Positions 13,237-24,360 of a stretch of 64,000 bases of DNA are shown here, piece after piece. A program made the translations under genes and the position numbers. The stretch is from Malachius bipustulatus (lineage: Eukaryota; Arthropoda; Insecta; Coleoptera; Melyridae). The notes under the pieces were generated by a model. It saw only the letters and a list, made by a program, of their open reading frames with translations. It made no database searches and was not told the origin of the DNA. The stretch's first letter is position 1; the number at the start of each line of letters is the position of its first letter. Location: NCBI GenBank assembly GCA_910589415.1, contig OU342633.1:4006858-4070857 (forward strand), written 5' to 3'.

Positions 13237-13626
13237 CTGTATCATTGGCAAAAAACTGCACAATAGTTCTCCCAGCATCCAGTTCTGCACAAGTAAAACA
13301 TAGAGAGTAAGCGGTAGTACCACAACACATTTTGCCAAATCACTAAGTGCATTATTGATGACGAAACTATAAGTGGCGTCACTATATAACTTATGCCGTA
13401 CTATGTGAACAAGCACGGCCAGGTTGGCACTAATTCCAGCGGCTACAAGTGTCGAATACATGCTGATAATAAGAACTGCTAGTGGGGCCACCGTGGATCG
13501 TACGAAAGGGCGACGGAGGTCAGCCGTATCATTGTTCACCCCAAGGTAAGTGTTGATTACTTGAAGGATGTAGGCGTCCTCGGCGCTCTCATGAGGGGGA
13601 GTTTCGTTGCCCGGCGACATAGGTAA
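13237..13626 (-). CDS. First coding exon of a rhodopsin-class GPCR
   Basis: The exon encodes 128 residues starting at ATG 13620. Residues 5 and 30 sit in N-glycosylation sequons of an extracellular N-terminus. TM1 is about residues 45-72 with GISANLAVL (conserved Asn at 66); TM2 is about 82-108 with NNALSDL (conserved Asp at 94); then QNWMLGELLC gives the ECL1 Trp and the TM3 disulphide Cys (121). The frame ends ...MIQ at CAG|GTAGGA, a good phase-0 donor (intron starts at 13236). Upstream, a pyrimidine tract and CAG (13627-13628 on plus) form an acceptor six bases before the ATG, so a 5'UTR exon is expected at higher coordinates. It looks like a peptide-receptor-type GPCR; the ligand cannot be told. 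This is the best host-gene evidence in the window. Confidence 0.75.
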
Positions 13627-15772
13627 CTGTGAAGCAAGAACGGGAGAAAATTAATATAAAGATTTAGACAACTTTTACAGCTATTAATAAATACATGGAT
13701 ACATCTAAAAAGCGGTTATCTTTATATTCATAGTTCATTCGGTAAAGTAAGAAAAAGCACCAGAAATTCACAAAAATTTCGATTTAAGTTTTTTATTCAG
13801 TTGCCTAATCGTTCCCTAAAAATCATCTCTTTGGCAAGAAAATAAATTATGTTGATTTTAGCGGGTAATAATTTTAAGTTTTTTCATGTCAAGAGTTTTC
13901 ATTGTCAACTTTTTTTCTTCCGCCATATTGTTGCTAAACTTTTCTTATATGTACCAATTGGAATTAATTTTCTGTGGAGTACTTTCTAAATAAATAAATA
14001 AATAAATAAATAAAAATAAATCAATAAAAATTAATAAATATTCCTTTAATCACAAAATTTCAAAATGTCTATTCTCCTTTGTATTTCAGAAAATATTGAA
14101 CATTCTAACTACATGCATTTCTGCATTCTTGCTTACGCCTCAAGAGAAACGTCTGAAACACGATATCTAATTAGTTGTAGGATAGAAAACAAGGAGAGCT
14201 ACCGTTAATTGAAAACGGCCAGGAACAAAATATTATTATTCTCTGCGGAATTAACTTAGTTCTTGAGCTCGTTAATAACTATCAACAGTCCGACAACAGT
14301 TACTTAGACGAAACTACCGGTGGTCCAAGTTTTTAAGGTATATCCCATTACAGATGTTCTTAAATTATTAGAGTTGGCTATGGAAAATTTGAATTAAGTT
14401 TGTATCTTTTGAAAAGTCTATTAACTTTTCACGTCGTATCCTATTTGGTGGATGAAATGTTTATATGACGTGATAAAATTGAAGTTTAAAAAAAAAGAAA
14501 AAAAGGTAAAAATATTTCCGTACCATAGAATGTACAGGAAAATTTCTGAACCATGAAAAGTTAGGACAGGGACATGTAAAAAGTTTTCCGATGTCTTGAC
14601 CTTTTTCAGTTGCAATAACCCAAGGACTTTACTAATTATTCTAAAAAAATTTATAACAGATTTCGAAAGCTTGTTAAAGTACCTAAAGCTTGAGAAAGTT
14701 GTTATAAAATTTTTGAATTTATCAATGTTCAAGGGTTATTCGGATAGAAAATTTTTTGCTAATTATAGAAAAAATACAGAGCAAAAACAATTTATTTAAA
14801 GGTGCAATTTACAAAACAACAATTAGAAAAGTTAAGTGAAGATCCAGTTTCTATAACTGATGAAGATGTATTTCCACTACGCATGCTGTTAATAATTTGA
14901 TTATGATGTTGTTCGTCAATATTCAAGAAGAGTTGTATTGCGTTGGCATTGTTGTATCAGTAATTTTTATAAACTCTTGTTCTTGTACACCACTTCTGGC
15001 CAATATTGGAGTGATTAGTAATTTTTTTCCTTGATATTCAAGCCAATCGCTTCGGCAGACGATTTTGTCCAATTTTGAATCGTATTTTTTCCAATGGGCA
15101 TATTATCATACCAGTGATTATTTTCGGATTTCCAGTGACGATTAATTTGTTCTTAGGAATGTGTTGATTTTAATATTTGGGCCCCTGTTTGACATCAATT
15201 TTTTTTTAATAATCTGACAGGACAAACGTTGCTGTCTTTGTTTTCTATTAAAAATTGGCTTTCAGCGTACACATTCTTGAACCACCTTGGCAAGTCTTGC
15301 TGAATACAGGGTTATATTCAACTTGATTTGTTACAGAGCATCGTTGTTTGATTCGATACAAAAAAAGTCAGTCAAGCAAGCAGCAGCTTCCCCACCTCGC
15401 CATGCTAATTCTACCGCGGCTATGTGATAGAATTTCCGTTGCAGCCCTTCAGAGGTATTTTCATTCCATAAATTTATCATTTTCGTTTTGTAACAGCTTA
15501 CCTATTCCACATGGTGTTTAACGTAGTTTCTTTAAACTCTGTACCATCTTTTGTTCTCATGTTCACAGCCCAATGCAATCCTTTAAAATCAACGCCAATT
15601 CTTCCACCGTCCGATTTCTATCTATCTATAAATGATACTTTCTACTTTCTATCATTGCAAAAGTCCATAAATGATTTCCATACAAATTTTTTACTGTAAA
15701 CGGTATTTTATTTTGGTATGTTTGATTCTATAATTTCATTAATATCTAGTCAGTAGTCAGTATTACCAAATA
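13627..15772. other. No gene seen; contains (AAAT)n and a MITE fragment
   Basis: An (AAAT)n array lies at about 13986-14036. About 14414-14475 has CTTTTCACGTCGTATCC and GATGAAATGTTTATA, a small decayed piece of the palindrome core found at 7167 and 29031. The rest has only weak open frames. It may be the 5' intron of the GPCR gene. Confidence 0.4.
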
Positions 15773-16198
15773 CAATACGTGCAGCTCTCCGCTATTTACA
15801 TGTAATAAAAGTGAAGTATGAAAAGGAGCGCCATCTACACGCCTCGATCGCTAATTACACGCAGAACCGGAAATTGGATTTAGAAATCACGGATATAATT
15901 ATTATAATGCAAAGTTCACTGACATAATAATATTATCTAGAGTTCTTGCTTACCGGTAATAATAATTATCACTTTCGTGTAAGTATTTAGTAATGAACAC
16001 ACGTCAATAATTCATTACTTCTACATCTGATTACATAAATTCCGATTTAGGCATTAGAATGTAATAAACTTGCATATTTAATTATGATTTATTTCGTAGA
16101 TGACAAGCAAACGACAGATTGACGTTTCGTTCAATTAAATTGACATTTTTAAATCAACGCTAGTTAAAAATTCAGCCGCTTGGGCGATAGTAACTTCC
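15773..16198. repeat. Dispersed repeat, copy 1
   Basis: The stretch from CAATACGTGCAGCTCTC to GGGCGATAGTAACTTCC matches 42791-43236 in the same orientation over its full length with many substitutions and small indels. Shared words include ATCACGGATATAAT, ATCACTTTCGTGT, AAGTATTTAGTAATG and ACGACAGATTGACGTTT. There are no terminal inverted repeats and no long open frame. The family is unknown to me. Confidence 0.8.
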
Positions 16199-16439
16199 GG
16201 TGGCTCTAGAGTATTTGGTATTACAACCAAATCGTGACATTTTGAAATATTAAGTATTTGAAACGTCCAAATCGAAATACCTAAATCAATATGTATCCAT
16301 GGCAACGTGATAAAGTGAAAACAGCCCATGGGATCTGTTTTCAATATAATGTTAAATTGTACTGATTGGTTGTCTTCAATCAGATGACTTCAAATTAATA
16401 ATTGAGTTCAATGGATTTTTACTGGAGCAGAACATTTTC

Positions 16440-16605
16440 AGTGTAAGCGGCTTCGAAAATTAAAAATTGCTAATTAATTTGTTTATAACTCATACATTAC
16501 TAGTTACAAACTTGAACTTTACACACCATTTTCAATAATATATATTTTTTTCTATCTGAACATTTGTGATAATATACAGAGTGTCCCATTTGAAATAAGT
16601 TGATG
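16440..16605. mobile_element. Half of a palindromic MITE
   Basis: It contains TTTGTTTATAACTCATA, a TACAAACTTGAACTTTACA block and ATATACAGAGTGTCCCATTT in the order of the right arm of the 29031-29864 element. The matching left arm is missing. Confidence 0.6.
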
Positions 16606-17934
16606 GCAACTTTCCGTATAACCGAAAGTGTTACACCAGAGTTTGAGTATTTTTGGTCAGTTTCTCGAAACTGAAATAATACACGTAAAAAATTTCAGGC
16701 TTCTGATCCAATCACTTTTTTTCATTTATGAATGCCCAAATACACCAATCAAATAGAGGTATTTTCTTGACAAAAATAGTAAGAGAATACCTCCGGTGCC
16801 ATCACACGCAATATCGACTCGCAATCTCGCAAAAAGCCTGCACTAAGCCTCAAAAAATTACTATGTTAAGAATAAAAAAAACTATTTAGTTCGGTTTTTT
16901 TCTCTAATAATGAACCGATCGGGTTGTTTCAGCTCTTATTTTTTTTTTGTATTTTAATTCTCTACAGAGTTCGTCTTTTGAGACTATTATTTACATTGTT
17001 CCATCAGTTTTTCTCTTATAAGCAACAAAAAACAGAAACAATGCGATTTTTTGCACTCCAGTGTTCTGGCGCCTCACCCTGTATGTTTCATTGAATTTTC
17101 GCTTGAAAGCAGGGATGGCCATGTGTTTCGAGTCACGCGCGTATTTGTGCATTCAGGAGTGTAATGAAGTGGTGATTTTCCGCCTTCGTCTATATTCATC
17201 TTTTTTTTTTCATTTTTCCGATAAATAGTAATGAATCTAATTCCGTAGGAAGGTGGACAGAATCGCCCAAATATTATTTATTTTCATAAATTCATTCTGA
17301 ATGTTATAATTTTTATACAAGGGGCAATATTAAAAGAGCTGAATCGAGGCATTTGCTTCAAATTCAAACAAGTTATCAACCATTTTAGCGTTATAAAAAC
17401 GTCAAAACGCACAGGGCTGTAAATAATAACTTCAATTCACCTTCTTTCACGCAGAATCCTTCTCTAAAAAGTCCAGATATTCAGGGAACTGCTAGTCGCC
17501 CGCTATTAAAGCCGGTAATTTTCAAAATCTCTTCCGAATTCAACTACGACCGAGGTGAACAAAGCCAAAGACCGTTGCTTTCCACACCGAGTGTAGTTTG
17601 CGTGATAAAAACCCAGTAGTGTCGTCGTTGTTTCAAGGTAGGTGCTGGTCTATTATCCAGCGCATTTAACATTCGCTATCGTCGTAGCATTCATTGTTTT
17701 GCCATCCCTACCCCGATCCTGACTAGGTTCCCCACGATCACCTAATCCATTCACTGTGGGTAACAAAGGTCTCGCGCTTGGTCACGGTCCCTTGCATTAT
17801 TTTACTAAGGAGGGATCACGTTTTGCGGGCGGAATCTGATATCCGCGGATCAATGAATCTCCACAGTCACCCCGTCCCTTCAGTCTTCAGTGTGGGTAAC
17901 GAAGGTCTCTCGCCCTTGGTTCACGGTCCTTGCC
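16606..17934. other. No clear gene; imperfect tandem block near the right end
   Basis: CACTGTGGGTAACAAAGGTC (about 17753) recurs as CAGTGTGGGTAACGAAGGTC (about 17889), each followed by a TTGGT.CACGGTCC.TTGC block, an imperfect duplication with period about 136 bp. AAG|GTAGGTGCTGG near 17638 resembles a splice donor and is echoed by AAG|GTAGGTGCCTG near 19029. These could be alternative first-exon ends, but nothing else supports that. Confidence 0.35.
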
Positions 17935-18100
17935 TTGTTTAACCAAGGCAAGTTACCTCGTGATTTGGCAGAATTGAGATGCAGGATCGAGGATAAGTTC
18001 ACCGAGATAAATGATACACCCGAACTGTTACATAGTGCCCTTCGTGGAGTGAGAAACCGTGTATTGAAATGTGTCCAGGATGGTGTTACGTTTATTTTTT
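17935..18100 (+). pseudogene. C-terminal remnant of a Tc1/mariner-type transposase
   Basis: An open plus frame reads PRDLAELRCRIEDKF, then TEINDTPELLHSALRGVRNR and VLKCVQDG. This pattern (LK/R.RI....I...P..L......R...C....G) is usual at the extreme C-terminus of Tc3/mariner-class transposases, after the catalytic domain. The catalytic part is not present next to it. It is paralogous to 11905-12010. Confidence 0.45.
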
Positions 18101-19595
18101 GCCTTAGTTTCATTTCTATTAAAATGTATAAGAATCGTGAACGGAAGGAGCAATGATTTGATTTATTTGTGTTGTTATTATTTTTTTATGCTACTGGATG
18201 ATAAGGACATGCAGAATATTAAATTACAAAAGTCAAATTAGTACCGATAGAGACATCTGTGTTATTTTAAAAACTTCATTATTTCCAATATCAATTTCTT
18301 GAGGATTTCTACTCTAATCAGCGCAGGGATCTTTTATTGAATTATAATTATTCACAATTAAATATTTATGTCGGTTCCTATACTTCTCGGTTACTCTGTT
18401 ATCGGCTATTAATTAATTCGAATCAAAAATACCTACCACCGTCACTACTTATGTCATAAATATTATAACTACTTAGGTCTGTTAATTAATTATTGTAATA
18501 ATGATAAATGGTCATTATTATTTGTCTTTTGCTTCGATTCTTATATCATGTAGTTGTTACTTTATGTGGTAGTTGTAGCCATCTAGTGAGCAAGGGCACT
18601 ATATTCCAGAAGGCACACAGGAATCTAATTTATTGTCGAGATGGGTAATTAATGATTGTTTTGAATTATTTACTTGAAAATTGTGATAAGAAATAATTCG
18701 ACCGGCTCTCTTGGCCATTTTTAATCGTAAAGTTGTTTAAGGCATATGGCGGCGAGTGAAAAGAGTTAATGGTATTTTTTTAACTATCGCTTTGCGGATA
18801 TTCTCTATATGTCACTTCGCACTTTGCAAATTCTGGTATTCATTGATTAGGTGTATTTGAAGTGATACTAGAAAGGAATTTGCTCCATTTTGGGATTTGG
18901 CCGGACCTTTTAACTACTTCACGTTTAAGTGATCCCGTTTTTTTTGTATCTCAACGATTAACACTCAGAACTCCAACAGGAATCCATCGGGGAACCACGA
19001 AATCTATTTGAAGAAAACCTTCTTGGAAGGTAGGTGCCTGTTCTATTTTAAAATATTCTGCTCTTGACCTATTTCGTGTCTATTCCATGCACTCGCTTTC
19101 CTTATCATAATTTTTTTCTGTTTGATAAAATTGCTTCGTTCACGTTTAGTAGTAGATAAAATTACACTAATTTTTAATTCAGAATTCAGTACTGGGGTTT
19201 TATTAAAATATTTATGATAAATCTTGTATAGTAGAAGAGAATCTAGATTATTCTTTTTTTGGAAACTTCATTTGTACATACTTTTAAAGTTTTTTTTGGT
19301 ACCACAGGGTTTTTTTTTTATGGGGCGGATTTATAACTTCTAGTACTGGATGGTCGCTCCCGTCCCTGTATCTACTTACGAAGGGGCTACTACAGTCGGA
19401 CTACACAGCCTGGAAGTTTGGCACCGGGACTCGGGTAGTCTGCGGACGCGCACACGCAAGTTATTTTCTCATAAAATCTAGAACCACCATTTATTACCAA
19501 CTTAAATTGTTCTAAACTTACCACGTTCTAAACTTACCACGTAAAGTTGGTTGCATACAACGAACCTCGTCTTTATTCAAGCAAGGGTAGCATAA
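18101..19595. other. No gene recognised
   Basis: No long open frame and no element ends. A 16-bp tandem duplication (TTCTAAACTTACCACG twice) lies at about 19510-19542. Confidence 0.4.
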
Positions 19596-19920
19596 TGCAA
19601 TACCATCCTATCCTTTTCCCCTTATCCTCTCTCTCTCTCTCGCATCCCCCTAGACAACTGAGAAGAAATTAACCACCCTCTCTTCTCTTTCAACTTTCAC
19701 CACGAAAGGTCGGTCTACTCTACTCAAGACTCTCTTCCTTCTTCAACTCTCGCTCGTGTCGTGTCTCAACGAAAACTCTCTCTCGTGCTTCGCGAACATT
19801 TCAAAAATAAAGATAATTAACCGCTCTCTTCACCGATAATTAAAGCAAGTGAACTCAAGCAATCCAGTGCAAGAACACCAGAAGGACGACTTCAAGCCAC
19901 CCGCACCTATACATTCACCA
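19596..19920 (+). other. Candidate 5'UTR exon (plus strand)
   Basis: A CT-rich block (CTCTCTCTCTCTC at about 19630) changes to balanced, coding-density sequence without a long open frame, ending TTCACCAG|GTAATTTG, a good splice donor at 19921. The composition differs from its AT-rich surroundings. It might equally be an LTR or a simple pyrimidine-rich repeat. Confidence 0.25.
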
Positions 19921-21829
19921 GGTAATTTGCATTTTCTTTACTGCCTTTGCTTGGTATTTTCAATTCTAAAGAACAAAAACGGTTCATAAATAGACTGATT
20001 TTTTTGTGTATTAATTGTCAATAATCTGCTGCCTTAGGTATCAATTTTTTTTTTGACTGAATAATTTATACCTACTTATACAGCTTATACAGCTTATACC
20101 TACATTCCGACATAAATTTATTATTAAAAATTTTTCGTTTAGCGTATCTGTAAAAATATTTCTATAAATTTCGTCATTTTTTTTGTACCGAACATTACAG
20201 ATAGCAAGCTTGCTGTTGGTAATTAGTAGTAATAGGAAATTTTTAAACGAATAAGTACCCATAATAAAAATAATCTGCTGACATTTTCTCTGTTTGTAAT
20301 AAATATTGTCATTAGGTATGTACCATCATAGTTGGCGGAATTGATGGGTAAGATAGCGCGGCATTAGGGCAGATATTTGGATTGTTTTTTTATTATTGTT
20401 TCCTGTTACCTATACCCACAGTTTAAATTTATTTATTGAATTTATCTATTTACATTTTATTATTATTATTATTATTCTTTCATTATTATATTATTTGCGG
20501 GAAATAAATTGTAATTTAGTTTGGAATTTCTTGATTGTCTTTCCCTACTGCGTGTGTGTTTGTTGATATTGCAATTGAGAGATCAGAGATAACTATAGAG
20601 TAATTTAAATTTAGAGCTCTTATATTATCGTTTCATGATTTGATTAAGATTAAATAACAAGGACAGTGAGGGCTTAAAATTTTAAATCATGTGGCGCCCT
20701 TTTTAAAATCACAACCCACGCCGACTCCACTTGTAGCTAGCGGCAGCCTACTCACTGTTCAATATAAGAGTTATTATAAGAGTGTCACTGAGCTCCTAAG
20801 GCCTGAATTTGTTAATTGATCCTTTAGGAAAAAAAAGAACGTCACAATGGTGAAGGGCACTTCACTCACCTCCTAAATTGATTTTGTTTACCTGCGTTAT
20901 GAAAAATGTCATTAAAGTGAGTGCCTATTTTATTAACGTTTTTGAATGTTTTGACCTAACTTAAGAAAATCAATAAGCACCATATGTACGAGACAAGTTT
21001 GTCAAATGATCAGTCAGCAAATCGGATGCTTTTTTGTTTGTAGAGCACCTTTTGCCTGTACAGGAAATTTATATAGTGTGTCAACTTGCAGTTGTGCCCA
21101 TAGAAAATTAACATTGTAAGAGCGTTTTTTAGATTTCCCGATCGCCTTTAGAACGTACAAGAATGATGGTTGTATCAAATTGCACCTAATCGATTAATAT
21201 TGAAATAATTCCATAATAAAAATAAAGTATAACGTCAAGTTCATTGACAGAAGCTTCGCATCGGTCCTCAAACAACCACATCAGATAAAAAAGTTTGCTT
21301 AAAACCGCCTCTTGGAACACAAATAACTAGTTGTGGTTCAAGCGCAACTCAAAACTGTTTCGAACCGCGACGAACGTAGGTCGTTTCTAATGTCACCAAT
21401 CGCCATTACGTGGCTAAATGCACTGTTTCGAACCGAAACTAAGACACGGTTTTTGCAACTTTCGCCTGCTACTTTTCGGCAATGAACGATACATACTTCC
21501 TACATACAACCAAACTATCACTGTAGTGTCATGTTGTAATTTTAATCGGGTTAATGATAATCAAAAAAATGTAATTCACGATCAGAATTATACAAAGTAC
21601 CACCTGCGCATCGTAATTTGTACGCAAAAGATTTCTCACGTTTATAAAAGTGTTCGGGGAAGTTACATAGGCATAAGTACGTAAAGTTCATTATCGTGCA
21701 GTTTTGCAGTTATGACAGTTGCGTTGACGTCATTGTTGTTGAGGAAGGCAGATAGTTTACAAATTCATAGGCAAATATTGTAGTAACCCAGGCAGTACAG
21801 TGTAACACGATTGGTTGTATCTTGTATAT
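19921..21829. other. No gene recognised
   Basis: (ATT)n at about 20459-20476. Only short open frames elsewhere. Confidence 0.4.
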
Positions 21830-22662
21830 CTGCAGAATGTGTATCGGGTAGGTACGGGGTACGGGGGACACTATCAAATGCTTTTTTGTAATCCATACAC
21901 GCTAAGTGTCAAGTTTCTGTGTTTTTTAGATGCTTGCCGCAGAACAACTGAATCTATGAGGAGTTGCTCCTTGCATCCCATGTGTTATTGTATTCGGTAT
22001 CCTTTCTGTTCTTCGGTGAGTATATTGTTGTGTGTTATTTGAGCATATTTTTTGTCTGTGATGCATGATGTGAGTATTTTGTAAAGCGTTGGGAGACAGG
22101 TAATGGGTCTGTATTGCGAATAAGGGTTCCTTGTGTTTGATGATTTTTGTTTCATATAATATGTGATGCCAGCAAAATTGTTTTGCCAGCACCGGGTGAA
22201 CGCAGCCCAATTTCTTGCACCAGAAGTTCTGTATACCATCCACACCTGGTGCCTTCCAATTTTTCGATTTCTCTATGGCTTGTATTATGTCTTGTGTTGT
22301 GATCTATGCAGAAGGCTCCTCCGCAATCAAGTTAGCTCTGAGATGTTTCGTTTCTCTCTATAGAACATTTTCTCGCTGTATTGAAATTTCTTGTCGTTTC
22401 GTTTGCGCAACATGTTTATCTTATATCTGCGTAGTCGTTGTGTTTTCGCAGCCAGCTTCTGTTTTATTGTGTCCATATATTCTGTCACGTGTTGGTTATG
22501 TTGTTTGTGTTTTGTGTGTGTTTTTAACCTTTTCAATATGGGTTTTAGGTGTTTATGTAACTTCTTAGAGTTGTTTCTTAGTGCTGTAATAGCTACACAG
22601 TACACAAGTGTATGTGTATCCTTCAGTGTAGTGCATGTGTGAATATGTATTTGGAGTATGTA
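21830..22662 (-). pseudogene. RLE-type LINE: reverse-transcriptase N-terminal part (copy 3)
   Basis: Read on the minus strand from 22662 down: KQKLAAKTQRLRRYK and FQYSEKMFYREKRN, the linker before the RT; then GIQNFWCKKL; YRPITCLPTLYKILTSCI and LTEEQKGYR, RT blocks 1-3; GCKEQLLIDSVV; and finally YKKAFDSVP, which carries the first catalytic Asp of the RT. The blocks are spread over two or three frames (22243-21926, 22245-21985, 22677-22327), so the gene is frameshifted and dead. It belongs to the same broad LINE class as 8891-10709 and is interrupted upstream by the MITE at 22663. Confidence 0.65.
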
Positions 22663-23662
22663 TACAGGGTGCACCATGTATTCTTCTCTATATTGCTATC
22701 TCCTAACGCTAACAGATACAGGGTCGGTTAAACAAATCCAAAGGAGCGCAATTTTGTGGCCATCTCGATTCCGTCGAGATATGCAAGATATCTTTGACCG
22801 TTCCTGAAATATCCTGAAAAAACTGAAAAATCAAGATTTCTTATTTTTTCCATATCTTTTTTATTATTGGAGATTAATGAATAATTTTTTGTGGGCTTAC
22901 ATAAGTCGGCAAGAGCTACCCATCTGACATTTAAAACATTTTCAAAGCCGACTAGATCCTATGATTTTCATAGTCAACTTTCGTTTTTCTTATGGCCACC
23001 ATAGTGTTTTTTCTGTTGTTCGGTATAAAAAAATCATAAAAACTAAAAATTGTTAAACTTCAAAAAATAAATAAAAAAATTTTTTATTCTTCTTTTTTCT
23101 TTACAAAAAAGACAACTTTTTAGACAGAATTTCATAGATAAATTAAAAAACCATAAGGCAAGCACTATTTCGGCGTATTTTACAAATGTTGACGTTTTTC
23201 GACGATTTTTTATTAGGTTTTTCTTTGAAATATTAAGAATAAAAATTTTAAAATTTTTTTTGAGTTTATTAATTTTTGGTTTCCATTAATTTTTTCATAT
23301 CGAATGACATAGAAAATCAATATGGCGGCCATAAGAAAAACGAAAGTTGACTGTGAAAACTCTTGGATCTAGTAGGCCTTGAAAATTTTTGAAATGTCAG
23401 ATAGATAGCTCTTAACGGCTTATGTAAGCCTCCAAAAAATTATTTATTAATTTCCAATAATAAAAAAGATATGCGGAAAATAAGAAATCTCGATTTTTCA
23501 GTTTTTTCAGGATATTTCAGGAACGGTCACAGATATCTTGCATGTTTTGACGAATTCGAGATGGCCACAAAACTGCGCATCTTTTCTCTAATTTAACCGA
23601 CCCTGTATCTCTTAGCGTTCAGGAGATAGCAATATAGAGAAGGATACGTGGTTCACCCTGTA
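22663..23662. mobile_element. Palindromic MITE inserted in the RLE-type LINE
   Basis: The outermost repeat is TACAGGGTGCACCATGTATT...TCTCCTAACGCTAA; the right side ends in its complement (TTAGCGTTCAGGAGATAGC ... CACCCTGTA). Just inside, a second TACAGGGTCGGTTAAA begins the inner arm. It continues with GTGGCCATCTCGA, GCAAGATATCT, CCTGAAATATCCTGAAAAAA and so on, mirrored to the right of about 23170. The inner arms match the element at 31098-32095, but the outermost 55 bp do not. The flanks are TA on both sides or nearly so. No coding sequence. Confidence 0.8.
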
Positions 23663-24360
23663 TTTATCGAGGTATGTTAGTGCCTGTGTCAGACTTTTTG
23701 ATGTTCTTGGTTTGGTTACGTTTAGTCTCTCAATTGGACCCGTTCTCGTATATCGTAACATGTGTATCTCCATTGTTTGGTGAGTAGTTCTTGATTTACC
23801 TCTCTCCACTCATGTTCACATGCTCTTCGTCCATTTCGTATGGAGGTGTTTCCGTAGTATCTGTGATAGCGTCCTGTATGTTAGCTGCTTTTTAATCAGT
23901 ATTCTGGGCGTTATTCTTTGAAATATGTGTATTTTGTGGTTGTGTATCCTTGAGAGCTGCTGCAACCTGTTTTTTTGTCCCCTCGAGTACCGTTCGTGGT
24001 ATGAGGTTGGGTGCGACTATTGTGCGTGGTTGGTCTGATATTCTCTGTTCCGTCACATGCATGCTTGGGTTTTGTTGCATGAACGCCCTGTTATGTATGA
24101 ATGATGAACACGTTCATATCATTCGTCCATTTCATTCGCTGTCGCGGCTTGCCTGTTTTAGTAATCTTCGGCTTTGGCTTTGCAGAAGCTACACTGTCAG
24201 CTGTGTTATTCTCGGCTGTATTTGGTTTAGGCTGCCCGACCGATGCCCGCCTGATCAGCAGTCGGTCACCATCGGTTCTTATGCTTTCATCCCCAGCGAT
24301 GGCTCCAGAGATGGCCAGGCGATCCCCAGGCAGCGGCAGGGGACGTACGCCTCTTTAGGC
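23663..24360 (-). pseudogene. RLE-type LINE: N-terminal region of the ORF
   Basis: This is the upstream continuation of the LINE at 21830-22662. On the minus strand: RKRSR-like basic sequence and KWTNDMN near 24120, FMQQNPSMHVTEQRISDQPR (24080-24010), IPRTVLEGTKKQVAAALKDT, and further down MERGKSRTTHQTMEIHMLRY (23809 onward). The order and the 'RWT.DMN...T.QRI.DQ.R.I' layout fit the N-terminal DNA-binding-type region of this LINE class. Frames shift, so it is a pseudogene. Confidence 0.5.

Noticed and set aside
13986..14036. (AAAT)n as a LINE tail
   Set aside because: No coding or UTR sequence of a LINE adjoins it and no target duplication was found.
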